Shown in pieces: positions 39,181 through 49,727 of a stretch of DNA of 64,000 nucleotides (positions are counted from its first letter, which is position 1; every line of letters starts with the position of its first letter). The stretch comes from Sphingobacteriaceae bacterium (GTDB taxonomy: Bacteria; Bacteroidota; Bacteroidia; Sphingobacteriales; Sphingobacteriaceae). The position numbers and the translations under genes are program-made. Under the pieces are notes generated by a model, which saw only the letters and a list, made by a program, of their open reading frames with translations, made no database searches and was not told where the DNA came from. The DNA lies in contig CANHCS010000001.1 in the NCBI GenBank assembly GCA_947459195.1, forward strand, positions 1 to 64,000. Direction: 5' to 3'.

Positions 39181-41301
39181 GTGAAAACAAATTTGAAAGT
39201 GGCACTTGTTGGTAATCCCAACACAGGTAAATCGACACTTTTCAATTCTTTAACCGGACTGAATCAAAAAGTTGGCAATTTCCCGGGAGTTACGGTCGAT
39301 AAAAAAACCGGACAAAGCAAGCTCAATGACCATCAGGAGGCCATGGTCATCGATTTGCCCGGAGCCTACAGCTTATATCCAAAAAGTAAAGATGAGGGCA
39401 TTGTACTCGATGTGTTGGTCGATCCGAGCAACCCGGTTCATCCCGATTTAGTCGTATTTATTGCCGATGCTACCAACCTGAAACGCAATTTATTGCTTTA
39501 CACGCAGGTGGCTGATTTGAAGATCCCGGTCATCATTGCCTTGAATATGATGGACCTGGCCAAGCGCTCGGGCTTCCAGATCAAGGTAGATGAGCTGTCC
39601 GCCAAGTTGGGAGTGAGAATAGTGCCCATCTCTGCTCGTAGTGGAGCAGGCATAGCAGATTTAAAACAAGCCATTGCAGAAGCCGGTACGATTCCGCTTC
39701 AGGCAGATGTGCTCGACTTGAAAGAATTACTGCCCGACAGCCGTCTCATTGAGGATGTACAGCAAGAATTCTCGCTGAAACAAGCTTATACTGCCCTCCA
39801 ATATCTGCATCATTACCAACACTTATCATTCTTAACTGATTCACAAATTGATGATTTGGCCCAGAGGGCTGAACAGTCTGATTTTAAGTCGCAACAATTG
39901 CAGGCCCGTGAAACCATCGCCCGTTATCAGTTCATTAATGAAACTTTATTCGATACGTTCATCAGCCCCGACAATCCCGTTCAGGAGAGTTATAGCAATC
40001 GGATCGATCATATCTTAACACATAAAATCTGGGGTCTTGCCATTTTTATGGCGGTACTCTTTATCATTTTCCAGTCCATTTATGCCTGGTCTGAGTACCC
40101 GATGAGCCTCATCGAGTCGTTGTTTATTTGGCTGGTGAATGCCGTGCATGATTATTTACCTGCCGGAGCGCTCACCAACCTCTTGGCCGATGGTATCCTG
40201 GCCGGACTGAGCGGTGTATTGGTATTCATCCCACAAATAGCCATTTTATTTGCTTTTATTGCAGTTTTAGAAGATACGGGCTATATGGCCCGGGTTACCT
40301 TCATGATGGATCGAATCATGAGAAAGGTGGGTTTGAATGGAAAATCGGTAGTGCCCATCATTGGTGGCCTGGCTTGTGCCGTGCCCTCCATCATGAGTGC
40401 CCGTAACATCGAAAACTGGAAAGACCGCATCATCACCATCATGGTGACCCCCTTGGTCAGCTGCTCGGCCCGCTTGCCCATTTATACTTTATTGATTGCC
40501 CTTGTAGTGCCCGATGAGCGCCTCTGGGGATTATTCAATTTACAAGGACTGGCCCTCATGGGCATGTACTTGCTCAGCATGCTGAGTGCCGTTTTGGTGG
40601 CCTGGGTCATGAAATACCTCATCAAAGCCCGCGAACGTGGCTATTTCATCATGGAATTGCCGGTATACCGCATGCCCCGCTGGAACAACGTAGCATTTAC
40701 CATGTACGAGAAAGTAAAGGCATTTGTGTTGGAGGCGGGCAAGGTAATCATCGCCATCTCAGTAATTTTATGGGTACTGGCTTCCTACGGACCTCCGGCT
40801 AAATTTAAAGCCATCGATCAGCAGTTTGCATCTCCCGCATATACGGCCAAGTATTCAGTAGAGCAGATTGATCATTTAAAAGCATCCGCCAAATTAGAGA
40901 ACTCCTTCGCCGGCATATTAGGCAAGAGCATCGAACCGGTCATTAAACCCCTGGGTTTCGACTGGAAAATCGGAATCGCTCTCATCACTTCATTTGCTGC
41001 CCGCGAAGTTTTTGTGGGTACCATGGCCACACTTTACAGTGTAGAAGGAGATGCCAGCCGTATGGATTCGGTAAAAGAGAAAATGGCATCTGCCCGAAAC
41101 CCCGAAACAGGCCAATTGGTATTTACTTTGCCTGTGGCTTTTTCGCTGATGATCTTTTATGCCTACGCCATGCAGTGCATGAGTACGCTGGCCGTAGTTT
41201 ATCGCGAAACTAAAAGCTGGAAATGGCCCATTACACAATTCGTTTACATGACGGCCATGGCTTACCTCGCCAGTTTATTGGTGTATCAGTTTCTGAAATA
41301 A
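39181..41301 (+). CDS. feoB: Ferrous iron transport protein B (FeoB)
   Basis: VALVGNPNTGKSTLFNSLTG G1; NMMDLA G4; Gate motifs; GFDWKIGIALITSFAAREVFVGTMATLY. Confidence 0.97.
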   Translation: MKTNLKVALVGNPNTGKSTLFNSLTGLNQKVGNFPGVTVDKKTGQSKLNDHQEAMVIDLPGAYSLYPKSKDEGIVLDVLVDPSNPVHPDLVVFIADATNLKRNLLLYTQVADLKIPVIIALNMMDLAKRSGFQIKVDELSAKLGVRIVPISARSGAGIADLKQAIAEAGTIPLQADVLDLKELLPDSRLIEDVQQEFSLKQAYTALQYLHHYQHLSFLTDSQIDDLAQRAEQSDFKSQQLQARETIARYQFINETLFDTFISPDNPVQESYSNRIDHILTHKIWGLAIFMAVLFIIFQSIYAWSEYPMSLIESLFIWLVNAVHDYLPAGALTNLLADGILAGLSGVLVFIPQIAILFAFIAVLEDTGYMARVTFMMDRIMRKVGLNGKSVVPIIGGLACAVPSIMSARNIENWKDRIITIMVTPLVSCSARLPIYTLLIALVVPDERLWGLFNLQGLALMGMYLLSMLSAVLVAWVMKYLIKARERGYFIMELPVYRMPRWNNVAFTMYEKVKAFVLEAGKVIIAISVILWVLASYGPPAKFKAIDQQFASPAYTAKYSVEQIDHLKASAKLENSFAGILGKSIEPVIKPLGFDWKIGIALITSFAAREVFVGTMATLYSVEGDASRMDSVKEKMASARNPETGQLVFTLPVAFSLMIFYAYAMQCMSTLAVVYRETKSWKWPITQFVYMTAMAYLASLLVYQFLK

Positions 41302-41316
41302 TCACGATATTCAGTC

Positions 41317-41928
41317 GTGGATAAAATCAAAGTACTCGAACAATACCTCCCAGCTCCCTCAGCGCCCATCATTGCCCGCTGGATCGATCATTTTCAGTGC
41401 GACTTTAAAATTTCCAGAGCCCGTAACACTAAATATGGCGATTACCGACCGCCACATGCCGGTCAGGGCCATCGCATTTCCATAAATTATGATTTAAACC
41501 CCTTCGCTTTTTTAGTTACCACCGTACACGAGTTTGCACACTTACTTACCTGGAACGAACATCAGCGAAAAGCAAAACCACATGGATCAGAATGGAAGGC
41601 TAATTTCAAGCGGATGATGCGCCCTTTCTTTGAGCAAGAAGTTTTTCCGGCCGACATCCGCCAAGCCATTGTACGATACCTGGAAAACCCCGCTGCTTCC
41701 AGTTGTGCCGATCCGCATTTATTTAAAACACTCAAAAAATACGACCTGCGTTCAGAGCAGGTAGTCCTGCTCGAAACCTTACCCGCAGGTTCCGTATTTA
41801 AGATCAAAGACGGACGTACCTTCCGCAAAGAAGCCAAAATCAGGAAAAGATTTCGATGTACAGAGCTCGCAAGCGGAAGGTTATACTTGTTTAATCCGCT
41901 GGTAGAAGTCGAATCAATAAGCAAGTAA
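41317..41928 (+). CDS. SprT-like domain-containing protein
   Basis: HRISINYDLNPFAFLVTTVHEFAHLLTWNEHQRKAKPHGSEWKANFKRMM, HExxH-type zincin (HEFAH). Confidence 0.88.
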   Translation: MDKIKVLEQYLPAPSAPIIARWIDHFQCDFKISRARNTKYGDYRPPHAGQGHRISINYDLNPFAFLVTTVHEFAHLLTWNEHQRKAKPHGSEWKANFKRMMRPFFEQEVFPADIRQAIVRYLENPAASSCADPHLFKTLKKYDLRSEQVVLLETLPAGSVFKIKDGRTFRKEAKIRKRFRCTELASGRLYLFNPLVEVESISK

Positions 41929-43890
41929 TTTTTGTATCGTTTCCTGGAGTCGTGCCTTCGCCAAAAACTGATCTTCCAAGGCCTTGCTCATGGGGATGGC
42001 GGTATCAAGGCTGGCGCAACGCATCACCGGGGCATCGAGGCTTTCGAAGGCATGTTCGGCAATATAAGCGCTCAATTCCGCTCCAAAGCCATTGCAAAGC
42101 GTGTCTTCGTGCAGGATGAGTACCTTGCCTGTTTTGTGGACCGTTGTCAATACCGCCTCGGTATCCCAAGGTTGTAAACTTCTCAAATCTAGCAGATCTG
42201 CGCTGATCTCCAGATGCTGATCCAGATACTCGAGCGCCCAGTGTACTCCCAATCCGTAAGTGATGATGGAAACTTGATCGCCACTGCGCAACAATCGTGC
42301 TTTGCCAATTTCAGTGGTATAGTAATCATCGAAAATAGGTTCTGAAATACCACGGTACAAAAACTTATGCTCAAAATATAAGACCGGATTGGGGTCTTCA
42401 ATGGCCGAAAGCAATAAGCCTTTAGCATCCGAAGGGAAGGCAGGGTACACCACTTTTAAACCCGGCGTTTTGGTAAACCAGGCCTCATTGCTTTGTGAGT
42501 GAAAAGGACCGGCCCCGGTACCGGCTCCGGTTGGCATGCGTATTACCACATCGGCCTGTTGGCCCCAGCGGTAATGTGTTTTAGCCAGGTTGTTTACAAT
42601 TTGGTTGAAGCCACAGCTTACAAAATCGGCAAACTGCATCTCCATGATGGCCTTGTATCCGTTAATAGACAAGCCCAAAGCCGCCCCCACAATGGCCGAT
42701 TCGCAGATAGGGGTATTCCGCACCCGTTCCTTCCCAAATTCTTCCACAAATCCCTGGGTAATCTTAAAGGCGCCGCCGTACTCTGCAATATCTTGTCCCA
42801 TAATCACCAGTTCCGGAAACTTTTGCATACCTGCTCTTAGCCCATCGCTGATGGCATCGATATAACGTTTCTCGGTTTGAGTTCCGCTTGCGCTGATGAT
42901 GGGCGCTCTGCCGGGTGCATACATGTCATCAAGCTCCAATTTTGCATCAGGTTCCACATCGGGCATGGCAAAAACAGCTTCTACATCCTGCTCTATTTCC
43001 TGTTTAAATTGTGCCCGGATGTTTTCAATATCGCTTTCATCAAGAATGCATTCCTCTAACAAATAATCCTCAAAATTTTGGAGTGGATCTTTCTCTGCCC
43101 AAATTTCGAACAACGCTTGCGGAACATATTTGGTACCTGAAGCTTCCTCGTGCCCACGCATGCGGAAGGTTTTGCATTCCACCAATACCGGCCTCGGATT
43201 TTTCCGAATGTCTTCGGCAAGTTCGTGGATGGTATGGTACACTTCGAGTACATTATTACCATCGATGAGTCGACCTTCCATGCCATAGCCTTTGGCCCGG
43301 TCTACCAGATTTTCGCAACGGTATTGCTCATTGGTAGGTGTAGAAAGTCCGTATCCATTGTTTTCAATGATGAATATGACCGGTAAATCCCAAACCGCTG
43401 CTACGTTGAGCGCCTCATGAAAATCACCTTCGCTGGTGGCTCCTTCGCCGGTATATACGAGGGTTACCTTCTCCTGTTGCCGTAATTTATCTGCAAGGGC
43501 AATCCCATCGGCCAGGGCCATTTGTGGTCCCAGGTGAGAGATCATGCCTATGATTTTATAATCTTGTGTGCCAAAATGGAAAGAGCGGTCGCGACCTTTG
43601 GTAAACCCTGCGGCCTTACCTTGCCATTGAGCCATCAATCTGCTCAGTTGAATACCCCTTGAAGTAAATACACCGAGGTTACGGTGCATGGGCAGTATGT
43701 ATTCATCTGCTTTGAGTGCCAGGGTGCTGCCCACGGCGATGGCCTCCTGGCCAATTCCTGAAAACCATTTGCCAATTCTTCCCTGACGCAAGAGGATGAG
43801 CATTTTTTCCTCAATCATGCGTGGTTTGAGGAGCTGCTGGTAGAAGTGCAGCAGTTGCTGGTCGTCTAGGTGCTTGCGGTCGAACTGCAT
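41914..43890 (-). CDS. 2-oxoacid dehydrogenase E1, fused alpha and beta subunits
   Basis: 658 aa: N-half GEGATSEGDFHEALNVAAVWDLPVIFIIENNGYGLSTP (E1 alpha TPP site), C-half GQDIAEYGGAFKITQGFVEEFGKERVRNTPICESAIVGAALG (E1 beta). Confidence 0.94.
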   Translation of the reverse strand: MQFDRKHLDDQQLLHFYQQLLKPRMIEEKMLILLRQGRIGKWFSGIGQEAIAVGSTLALKADEYILPMHRNLGVFTSRGIQLSRLMAQWQGKAAGFTKGRDRSFHFGTQDYKIIGMISHLGPQMALADGIALADKLRQQEKVTLVYTGEGATSEGDFHEALNVAAVWDLPVIFIIENNGYGLSTPTNEQYRCENLVDRAKGYGMEGRLIDGNNVLEVYHTIHELAEDIRKNPRPVLVECKTFRMRGHEEASGTKYVPQALFEIWAEKDPLQNFEDYLLEECILDESDIENIRAQFKQEIEQDVEAVFAMPDVEPDAKLELDDMYAPGRAPIISASGTQTEKRYIDAISDGLRAGMQKFPELVIMGQDIAEYGGAFKITQGFVEEFGKERVRNTPICESAIVGAALGLSINGYKAIMEMQFADFVSCGFNQIVNNLAKTHYRWGQQADVVIRMPTGAGTGAGPFHSQSNEAWFTKTPGLKVVYPAFPSDAKGLLLSAIEDPNPVLYFEHKFLYRGISEPIFDDYYTTEIGKARLLRSGDQVSIITYGLGVHWALEYLDQHLEISADLLDLRSLQPWDTEAVLTTVHKTGKVLILHEDTLCNGFGAELSAYIAEHAFESLDAPVMRCASLDTAIPMSKALEDQFLAKARLQETIQKLLAY

Positions 43891-43922
43891 TTGTTTTTCT
43901 TTGGCGTGTTGGCGGTCTAGGC

Positions 43923-45311
43923 TTAGGAGATTTTGTTTTCGTGCTCAGCCAGCCATTGTTTGCTGAAAGATTGGGGTGCTACTTCGGGTAAACTTCGATG
44001 CGTGCCCCAGCCCTTGCTGAAAAACTTTTGCATGATCTTGTTCTTCCACTTTCCGCTCAACAGATCCATGGTTTTGCGTTTGAGCATGCCTTTTTTCCAG
44101 GCAAACCAGGCCCAGCCTTCAATTTTATTATTCAGTCCCTCTTTTACGGCATCTCTGCGATTCAAGAGAAGCATTTTATGAATATCGATCTTCACCGGAC
44201 ATACTTCCGTACATTTACCGCAGAGGCTCGAAGCATAACTCAAATGCTTGAAAGTTTCCATACCCTGCATGTGCGGGGTAATCACCGATCCAATGGGGCC
44301 GCTGTAGGTAGTTTCGTAAGTGTGTCCGCCAATGTTTTTATAGATGGGGCAAGCGTTTAAACAAGCACCACAGCGAATGCAATACAAACCCTGACGCTGG
44401 TCTTTTTGAGCGAGTAAATCGCTACGACCATTGTCGAGCAAAATCACATACATCTCTTCCGGTCCATCGCTTTCATGTGGCTGTTTGGGTCCACCCAAAA
44501 TGGTATTGTAAACAGTCAAATTTTGACCGGTACCATGACTGGAGAGCAGGGGCCAAAAAAGGTCGAGGTCGGCCATGGAGGGAATCATTTTCTCTATGCC
44601 CACCACCGCGATGTGTATTTTGGGGAAGGTGGTGGTTAAGCGGGTATTGCCTTCATTTTCAGTAACTGCAATGCTGCCCGAATCGGCAATGAGGAAATTG
44701 GCGCCCGTAATGCCCACATCCGCTTGTGTATATTTCTGACGAAGTAATTCCCGGGCCTTTTGCGTGAGTTGTTCAGGAGTAGCGTCTATCGCAGTGCCAA
44801 ATTTCTCGTGAAACAGCTTTGCAATGTCTTCCTTGCTTAGGTGCATGGCGGGAGTAACAATGTGATAGGGTTTTTGCCCAAGTAATTGCACAATGTATTC
44901 ACCTAAATCGCTCTCCAGCGCTTCAATTTGATTTTTCTCAAGAAATTCATTGAGGTGAATTTCTTCGGTGGCCATCGATTTTGATTTAATGACTGATTTG
45001 GAGCCCGATTTTTTGATGATCTGCAAAATTTCCCGACGTGCTTCCTCCGCATCGTTTGCCCAGATCACTTTACCGCCTTTACGCTGGAAATTGGCTTCAA
45101 ACTCCGGCAATAATTTGTCGAGGTTTTCCATCACTTTCCATTTGATCACATGCGATTTGCGTTTAGCGGTTTCGAGGTTCGCAAATTTCGACAAGCCCCT
45201 GGCCAAGGCGGCATCGTATTTACCAATATTGTAATTGATAATTTTTCGATGGCCTAAATCAAAGGCTTTCTCAGCACTTTTTTCAATGAAGGAGGCTGCC
45301 GGCATTGTCAT
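43923..45311 (-). CDS. lutB: LutB/LldF-family iron-sulfur protein
   Basis: CIRCGACLNACPIYKNIGGHTYETTYSGPIGSVITP and CGKCTEVCPVKIDIHKMLLLNR ferredoxin-type clusters; SKSMATEEIHLNEFLE. Confidence 0.9.
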   Translation of the reverse strand: MTMPAASFIEKSAEKAFDLGHRKIINYNIGKYDAALARGLSKFANLETAKRKSHVIKWKVMENLDKLLPEFEANFQRKGGKVIWANDAEEARREILQIIKKSGSKSVIKSKSMATEEIHLNEFLEKNQIEALESDLGEYIVQLLGQKPYHIVTPAMHLSKEDIAKLFHEKFGTAIDATPEQLTQKARELLRQKYTQADVGITGANFLIADSGSIAVTENEGNTRLTTTFPKIHIAVVGIEKMIPSMADLDLFWPLLSSHGTGQNLTVYNTILGGPKQPHESDGPEEMYVILLDNGRSDLLAQKDQRQGLYCIRCGACLNACPIYKNIGGHTYETTYSGPIGSVITPHMQGMETFKHLSYASSLCGKCTEVCPVKIDIHKMLLLNRRDAVKEGLNNKIEGWAWFAWKKGMLKRKTMDLLSGKWKNKIMQKFFSKGWGTHRSLPEVAPQSFSKQWLAEHENKIS

Positions 45312-45346
45312 GCAACGAATTTAGGAAAAAGACTGGCAAATGAACA

Positions 45347-45376
45347 CAAAAAAAGCCCCCGGAAAATCCGGAGGCT
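45347..45376 (-). terminator. Rho-independent terminator of the M28 peptidase gene
   Basis: On the minus strand AGCCTCCGGA-TTT-TCCGGGGGCT followed by TTTTTTT. Confidence 0.85.
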
Positions 45377-45399
45377 GAATGATTATTTTTTAATGACGA

Positions 45400-46980
45400 T
45401 TAGCGGTCGGCAGGGAAATCATTTTTCACATCCACCACCGGGGCTTTATCGCGGTTTACAAGATCCCATCCGGTGTAAAAAACTAGTCGGGCTCGCTTTG
45501 TTAAAGCCTCGAAATTGATTTTACCAATCTCATCGCTGGCTTTGTGGTAATCTTCGTGTACACCGTTAAAATAGAATACAATTGGAATGCCATGTTTGGC
45601 GAAGTTATAATGATCAGAACGGTAGTAAATACGCTCCGGATCGTTTGGATCATTGTATTTGTAATCAAAGTTAAGGCGGGTATAAGTTGCATTCACATAC
45701 TCGCTGATCTTGTGTAAATCGGTGCTCAGTTTATCAGAACCAATCACATAAATATAATCCGGATTGTCTTTGTGAGCATCGTCTACACGGCCAATCATGT
45801 CAATATTCAAATTGGCTACCGTTTTATTCAGCGGGAAAACAGGATTGTCAGAGTACCAATCTGAACCCAATAAGCCTTTCTCTTCGCCTACCACGGTAAG
45901 GAATAAGATGCTGCGACGTGGTCCATTTCCTTCTGCTTTTGCTTTTACAAAGGCTTCCGCAATTTCCAATACACCGGTTGTTCCAGAACCATCATCATCG
46001 GCACCATTGTGAATTTTATCTACTCCCTCACCATGTACACCCACGTGGTCGTAGTGCGCACTGATTACGATTATCTCATCTTTCAAATCAGAACCTTCCA
46101 GGAAACCTAAAACGTTTTCAGCTTTAACCGCTGTTACATTTGAAACTAAATTCGCCTCAAAAGAGGTTTTGATGGTTTTGCTATCTGCTTTACCAGCTGC
46201 TGCAATTTTAGCCGTTAAGTCGGTAATGCTGCTTTTCGATTTGGCAAGCATTGCATTGGCTACCGATGCCGAAACGGTCATAACCGGAGCTTGAGTTGGC
46301 TGGTTAGCCTTGTCTAAGACCATTCGGGCATTTTTAAGGTAAGCACCCATGCGCTTCACCGTGTTTTCCATATCTGGGTTGAACATGATGATCAATGCCG
46401 GGTTTTTACTTTGCAGGTTGCGCATGCGTTTGTTGCTATTCCATGTAGAAGCTTTCTCTGTTCCGGTAATGATAGATTTACCATCTACGAATGGTTCTTT
46501 TTGAGCAGAAAATAAAACTACTTTACCTTTCAGGTCTAAACCTGCCAGTTCATTGAATTTTTCATCTTCAATACCATAACCAACAAAAACAATTTCTTTT
46601 ACCGCTTTATTGGTGTTGATTTTGGAAGTAGAAGCATAAAAGTCTTTAAAGTTTTCGAAGTTCTGTTTGCCTACTTTCAGCGTTGAGTTGCCCGGTGCTA
46701 TTTCATTAAGTCCTACTTTTTGAAAATAAGAACCGTTCACAGGCGCTTTCAAGCCTAAGCTTTTGAAATGTGCAGCAATGTATTCTGCCGCTTTCCAAGC
46801 ACCCGATTTACCGGTTTCTCTACCTTCGTAGTCATCAGAAGCTAAAATTGACAAGTGCTTATAGGCATCTTCTTTTGTGATACTGCTCCCGTATTTCAGA
46901 GCATTTTTATCCTGAGCCATGCCGTTACTGCTGAGTAGCAGGGCGGCCGCAAGTATTAAAATGGAACCTTTGTGTTTCAT
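45400..46980 (-). CDS. M28 family metallopeptidase, exported
   Basis: Signal peptide from MKHKGSILILAAALLLSSNGMAQ; ISAHYDHVG, HNGADDDGSGTTGVLEIAEAF, VVGEEKGLLGS; track start 47052 over-extended into rpiB. Confidence 0.93.
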   Translation of the reverse strand: MKHKGSILILAAALLLSSNGMAQDKNALKYGSSITKEDAYKHLSILASDDYEGRETGKSGAWKAAEYIAAHFKSLGLKAPVNGSYFQKVGLNEIAPGNSTLKVGKQNFENFKDFYASTSKINTNKAVKEIVFVGYGIEDEKFNELAGLDLKGKVVLFSAQKEPFVDGKSIITGTEKASTWNSNKRMRNLQSKNPALIIMFNPDMENTVKRMGAYLKNARMVLDKANQPTQAPVMTVSASVANAMLAKSKSSITDLTAKIAAAGKADSKTIKTSFEANLVSNVTAVKAENVLGFLEGSDLKDEIIVISAHYDHVGVHGEGVDKIHNGADDDGSGTTGVLEIAEAFVKAKAEGNGPRRSILFLTVVGEEKGLLGSDWYSDNPVFPLNKTVANLNIDMIGRVDDAHKDNPDYIYVIGSDKLSTDLHKISEYVNATYTRLNFDYKYNDPNDPERIYYRSDHYNFAKHGIPIVFYFNGVHEDYHKASDEIGKINFEALTKRARLVFYTGWDLVNRDKAPVVDVKNDFPADR

Positions 46981-47005
46981 GTTTATGATTTTGGTTAAGA
47001 TTGAT

Positions 47006-47446
47006 TTAACAAGAAATTTTATCGACCCGATTTTGGTGTCTTCCACCATCAAAACCGGTATTCAGAAATTTATCGGCGATCTTTATCGCAGTTTCAGGAG
47101 TTACAAAACGGGCCGGGATACAAAGCACATTTGCATTGTTATGCTGACGGGCAAGTTCTGCAATTTCTTCTGTCCAGCAAAGCGCTGCTCTAATTCCCTG
47201 ATGTTTATTTGCCGTAATGGCTACACCGTTGGCACTACCGCAGAGGAGAATGCCCAGGTCGTATTCACCATTTTCAACCGCCGCTGCCACGGGATGTGAA
47301 AAATCAGGATAGTCTACAGAATCTGTGCTGTAGGTTCCGAAATCTTTCAGCTCAAAATGGTGCAAATGTTTTTTAAGCAGTTCTTTGTAATCAAAGCCTG
47401 CATGGTCTGCTCCAATAGCAATTCTCTGTTTCCAAGTTGACATCAA
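47006..47446 (-). CDS. rpiB: Ribose 5-phosphate isomerase B
   Basis: IAIGADHAGFDYKELLKKHL; LLCGSANGVAITANKHQGIRAALCW; HNNANVLCIPARF. Confidence 0.95.
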   Translation of the reverse strand: MMSTWKQRIAIGADHAGFDYKELLKKHLHHFELKDFGTYSTDSVDYPDFSHPVAAAVENGEYDLGILLCGSANGVAITANKHQGIRAALCWTEEIAELARQHNNANVLCIPARFVTPETAIKIADKFLNTGFDGGRHQNRVDKISC

Positions 47447-47502
47447 TCAAATGTATGATTTTCATCGAAATTAAATCGTAAAAATTTTGATGGGAGAATC
47501 GA

Positions 47503-48372
47503 TTAGTTCTGGTAAAACTCCAATTCTTTTTGCTTCCGTTTCTTCTCTACCTTGCCCGATACGATGATACTGATCTCATAAAGTAAGAAAAGCGGTAAGC
47601 TCACCGTGAACATGGTAAACAAGTCGGGAGTGGGCGTAACTATTGCCGCAATAATAAGGATGATGACCGTAGCATACCTGCGACTGTTGCGCATGAATTG
47701 CGGGGTCATGACGCCCAATTTAGATAGGATGTAAATTACGATGGGCAATTCGAAAATAATACCTGTACCCAGTGTAAGTGTGGCCACTGTGGAGAGATAT
47801 GAATCGATGGTAATGTTATTGACGATGTATGCACTCACCGTATAGTTGGCCAGGAAATTGACCGAGAGCGGTGCGATGATGTAGTAACCGAATAAAATCC
47901 CTAAAACAAATAATAAGCTGGCATAAAACACAAAACCACTTGCCGATTTACGTTCATTTTCGTGCAAAGCCGGTTTCACAAATCGCCAGAGTTCCCAAAG
48001 CAGGTAAGGGAAACCGAGTACAATACCGATGATCAACGATGAATTCATTTGCAGGGTAAACTGACCTGCCATTTCGGTATTGATGATGTTGAAAGGAATT
48101 TCTTTGATACAAAAATCGGCTTCCAAGCTGAACTTGTCAGCCAAAACGCACATCATCCGATAAGTCCAAAAGGAAGGATTCTTAGGCCCCATCACGATCT
48201 GATTAAAGATCACATCGTAATAAATAAAAGCCAGTGCGGTGACAGAAACGATCACGAGAGCGGAACGCACCAAGTGCATTCTCAGCGATGCCAAGTGGCC
48301 AAAAAACGACATTTCCTCTTCGAGATTTGCCCTTACTTTTTTGGGTTTGCTATTGGCCTGCTCTTCGCTCAT
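47503..48372 (-). CDS. tatC: Sec-independent protein translocase TatC
   Basis: EEEMSFFGHLASLRMHLVRS; FELPIVIYILSKLGVMTPQFMRNSRRYATVIILIIAAIVTPTPDLFTM. Confidence 0.95.
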   Translation of the reverse strand: MSEEQANSKPKKVRANLEEEMSFFGHLASLRMHLVRSALVIVSVTALAFIYYDVIFNQIVMGPKNPSFWTYRMMCVLADKFSLEADFCIKEIPFNIINTEMAGQFTLQMNSSLIIGIVLGFPYLLWELWRFVKPALHENERKSASGFVFYASLLFVLGILFGYYIIAPLSVNFLANYTVSAYIVNNITIDSYLSTVATLTLGTGIIFELPIVIYILSKLGVMTPQFMRNSRRYATVIILIIAAIVTPTPDLFTMFTVSLPLFLLYEISIIVSGKVEKKRKQKELEFYQN

Positions 48373-48378
48373 GTTTCC

Positions 48379-49719
48379 TTATTCCTTGATTTCGAAGGTC
48401 TCCATAAACTTCGTGGTAAACTCACCTTTTCTGAAGTTTGGATCTTTCATTAAACGCTGGTGGAAAGGAATGGTAGTTTTAATACCTTCAATTACAAATT
48501 CGCTCAAAGCTCTTTCCATCTTGTTGATCGCTTCTTCGCGGGTTTGAGCCACGCAGATCAACTTGGCGATCATGGAATCGTAATTAGGTGGAATTTGATA
48601 ACCGGCATACACATGGGTATCTACACGAACCCCATGGCCACCCGGTGAGTGGAAGTTTTTGATGGCTCCAGGTGCCGGGCGGAAACCGTTAAAAGGATCT
48701 TCCGCATTGATACGGCACTCGATGGCGAACATTGCTGGCTCGTAATTTTTCCCACTGATAGGTTCACCGGCAGCCACTTTAATTTGTTCTTTAATCAAAT
48801 CGTAATTGATCACCTCTTCAGTTACGGGATGCTCTACCTGAATACGAGTATTCATCTCCATGAAGTAGAAATTTCGGTGTTTGTCGACCAGGAACTCAAT
48901 GGTACCAGCACCTTCGTAATTTACGGCTTGCGCACCTTTGATGGCTGCTTCACCCATTTTCTTACGCAATTCTGGCGTCATAAAAGGAGAAGGAGATTCT
49001 TCTACTAGTTTTTGGTGACGACGCTGAATGGAACAATCACGCTCAGAGAGGTGACAAGCTTTACCGAACTGATCACCAACAATTTGTATCTCTATGTGTC
49101 GGGGATCTTCTACAAACTTCTCTAAGTAGATACCGTCGTTACCGAAGGCAGCTCCTGCTTCCTGACGGGCCGAATCCCAGGCTGGTTCAAATTCTTCATC
49201 TTTCCAAACAATCCGCATCCCTCGGCCACCACCACCGGCAGTCGCTTTGAGGATGATGGGATAACCAATTTCGTTGGCGATTTTAATTCCCTCTTTCACA
49301 TCGCTTAGTAAACCATCTGAGCCCGGAATGGTGGGAACGCCCGCCTTTTTCATGGTGTCTTTAGCCGAGGCTTTGTCGCCCATGGCATTGATCTGTTCAG
49401 GAGTAGCGCCGATAAATTTAATGCCGTAATCGCGGCAAATGGCAGAAAATTTGGCATTTTCAGATAAAAATCCGTAGCCTGGATGGATGGCATCGGCATT
49501 GGTTAGCTCTGCAGCTGCAATGATATTTGGGATACTTAAATAAGAATCTTTACTGGGTGGAGGGCCTATACAAACCGCCTCATCTGCAAAGCGAACATGT
49601 AAACTTTCCCGATCGGCAGTTGAGTAAACTGCAACGGTTTTGATACCCATCTCCTTACAGGTACGGATGATACGTAAAGCAATCTCTCCACGGTTGGCAA
49701 TTAATATTTTCTTGAACAT
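48379..49719 (-). CDS. accC: Acetyl-CoA carboxylase biotin carboxylase subunit
   Basis: [80 protein letters not shown]. Confidence 0.98.
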   Translation of the reverse strand: MFKKILIANRGEIALRIIRTCKEMGIKTVAVYSTADRESLHVRFADEAVCIGPPPSKDSYLSIPNIIAAAELTNADAIHPGYGFLSENAKFSAICRDYGIKFIGATPEQINAMGDKASAKDTMKKAGVPTIPGSDGLLSDVKEGIKIANEIGYPIILKATAGGGGRGMRIVWKDEEFEPAWDSARQEAGAAFGNDGIYLEKFVEDPRHIEIQIVGDQFGKACHLSERDCSIQRRHQKLVEESPSPFMTPELRKKMGEAAIKGAQAVNYEGAGTIEFLVDKHRNFYFMEMNTRIQVEHPVTEEVINYDLIKEQIKVAAGEPISGKNYEPAMFAIECRINAEDPFNGFRPAPGAIKNFHSPGGHGVRVDTHVYAGYQIPPNYDSMIAKLICVAQTREEAINKMERALSEFVIEGIKTTIPFHQRLMKDPNFRKGEFTTKFMETFEIKE

Positions 49720-49727
49720 GATATCCG

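Noticed and set aside
41914-41928. 15-bp convergent overlap of the SprT-like and E1 genes as an unusual arrangement
   Set aside because: Small convergent overlaps are common in compact genomes (the 8-bp HIT/ruvC overlap is similar)
42499-42840. Plus-strand ORFs opposite E1 (42499-43386) and lutB (43933-44360)
   Set aside because: Antisense frames in conserved coding regions, no independent evidence
46981-47052. N-terminal extension of the M28 peptidase
   Set aside because: Overlaps the rpiB 3' end; the internal ATG at 46980 gives a clean signal peptide
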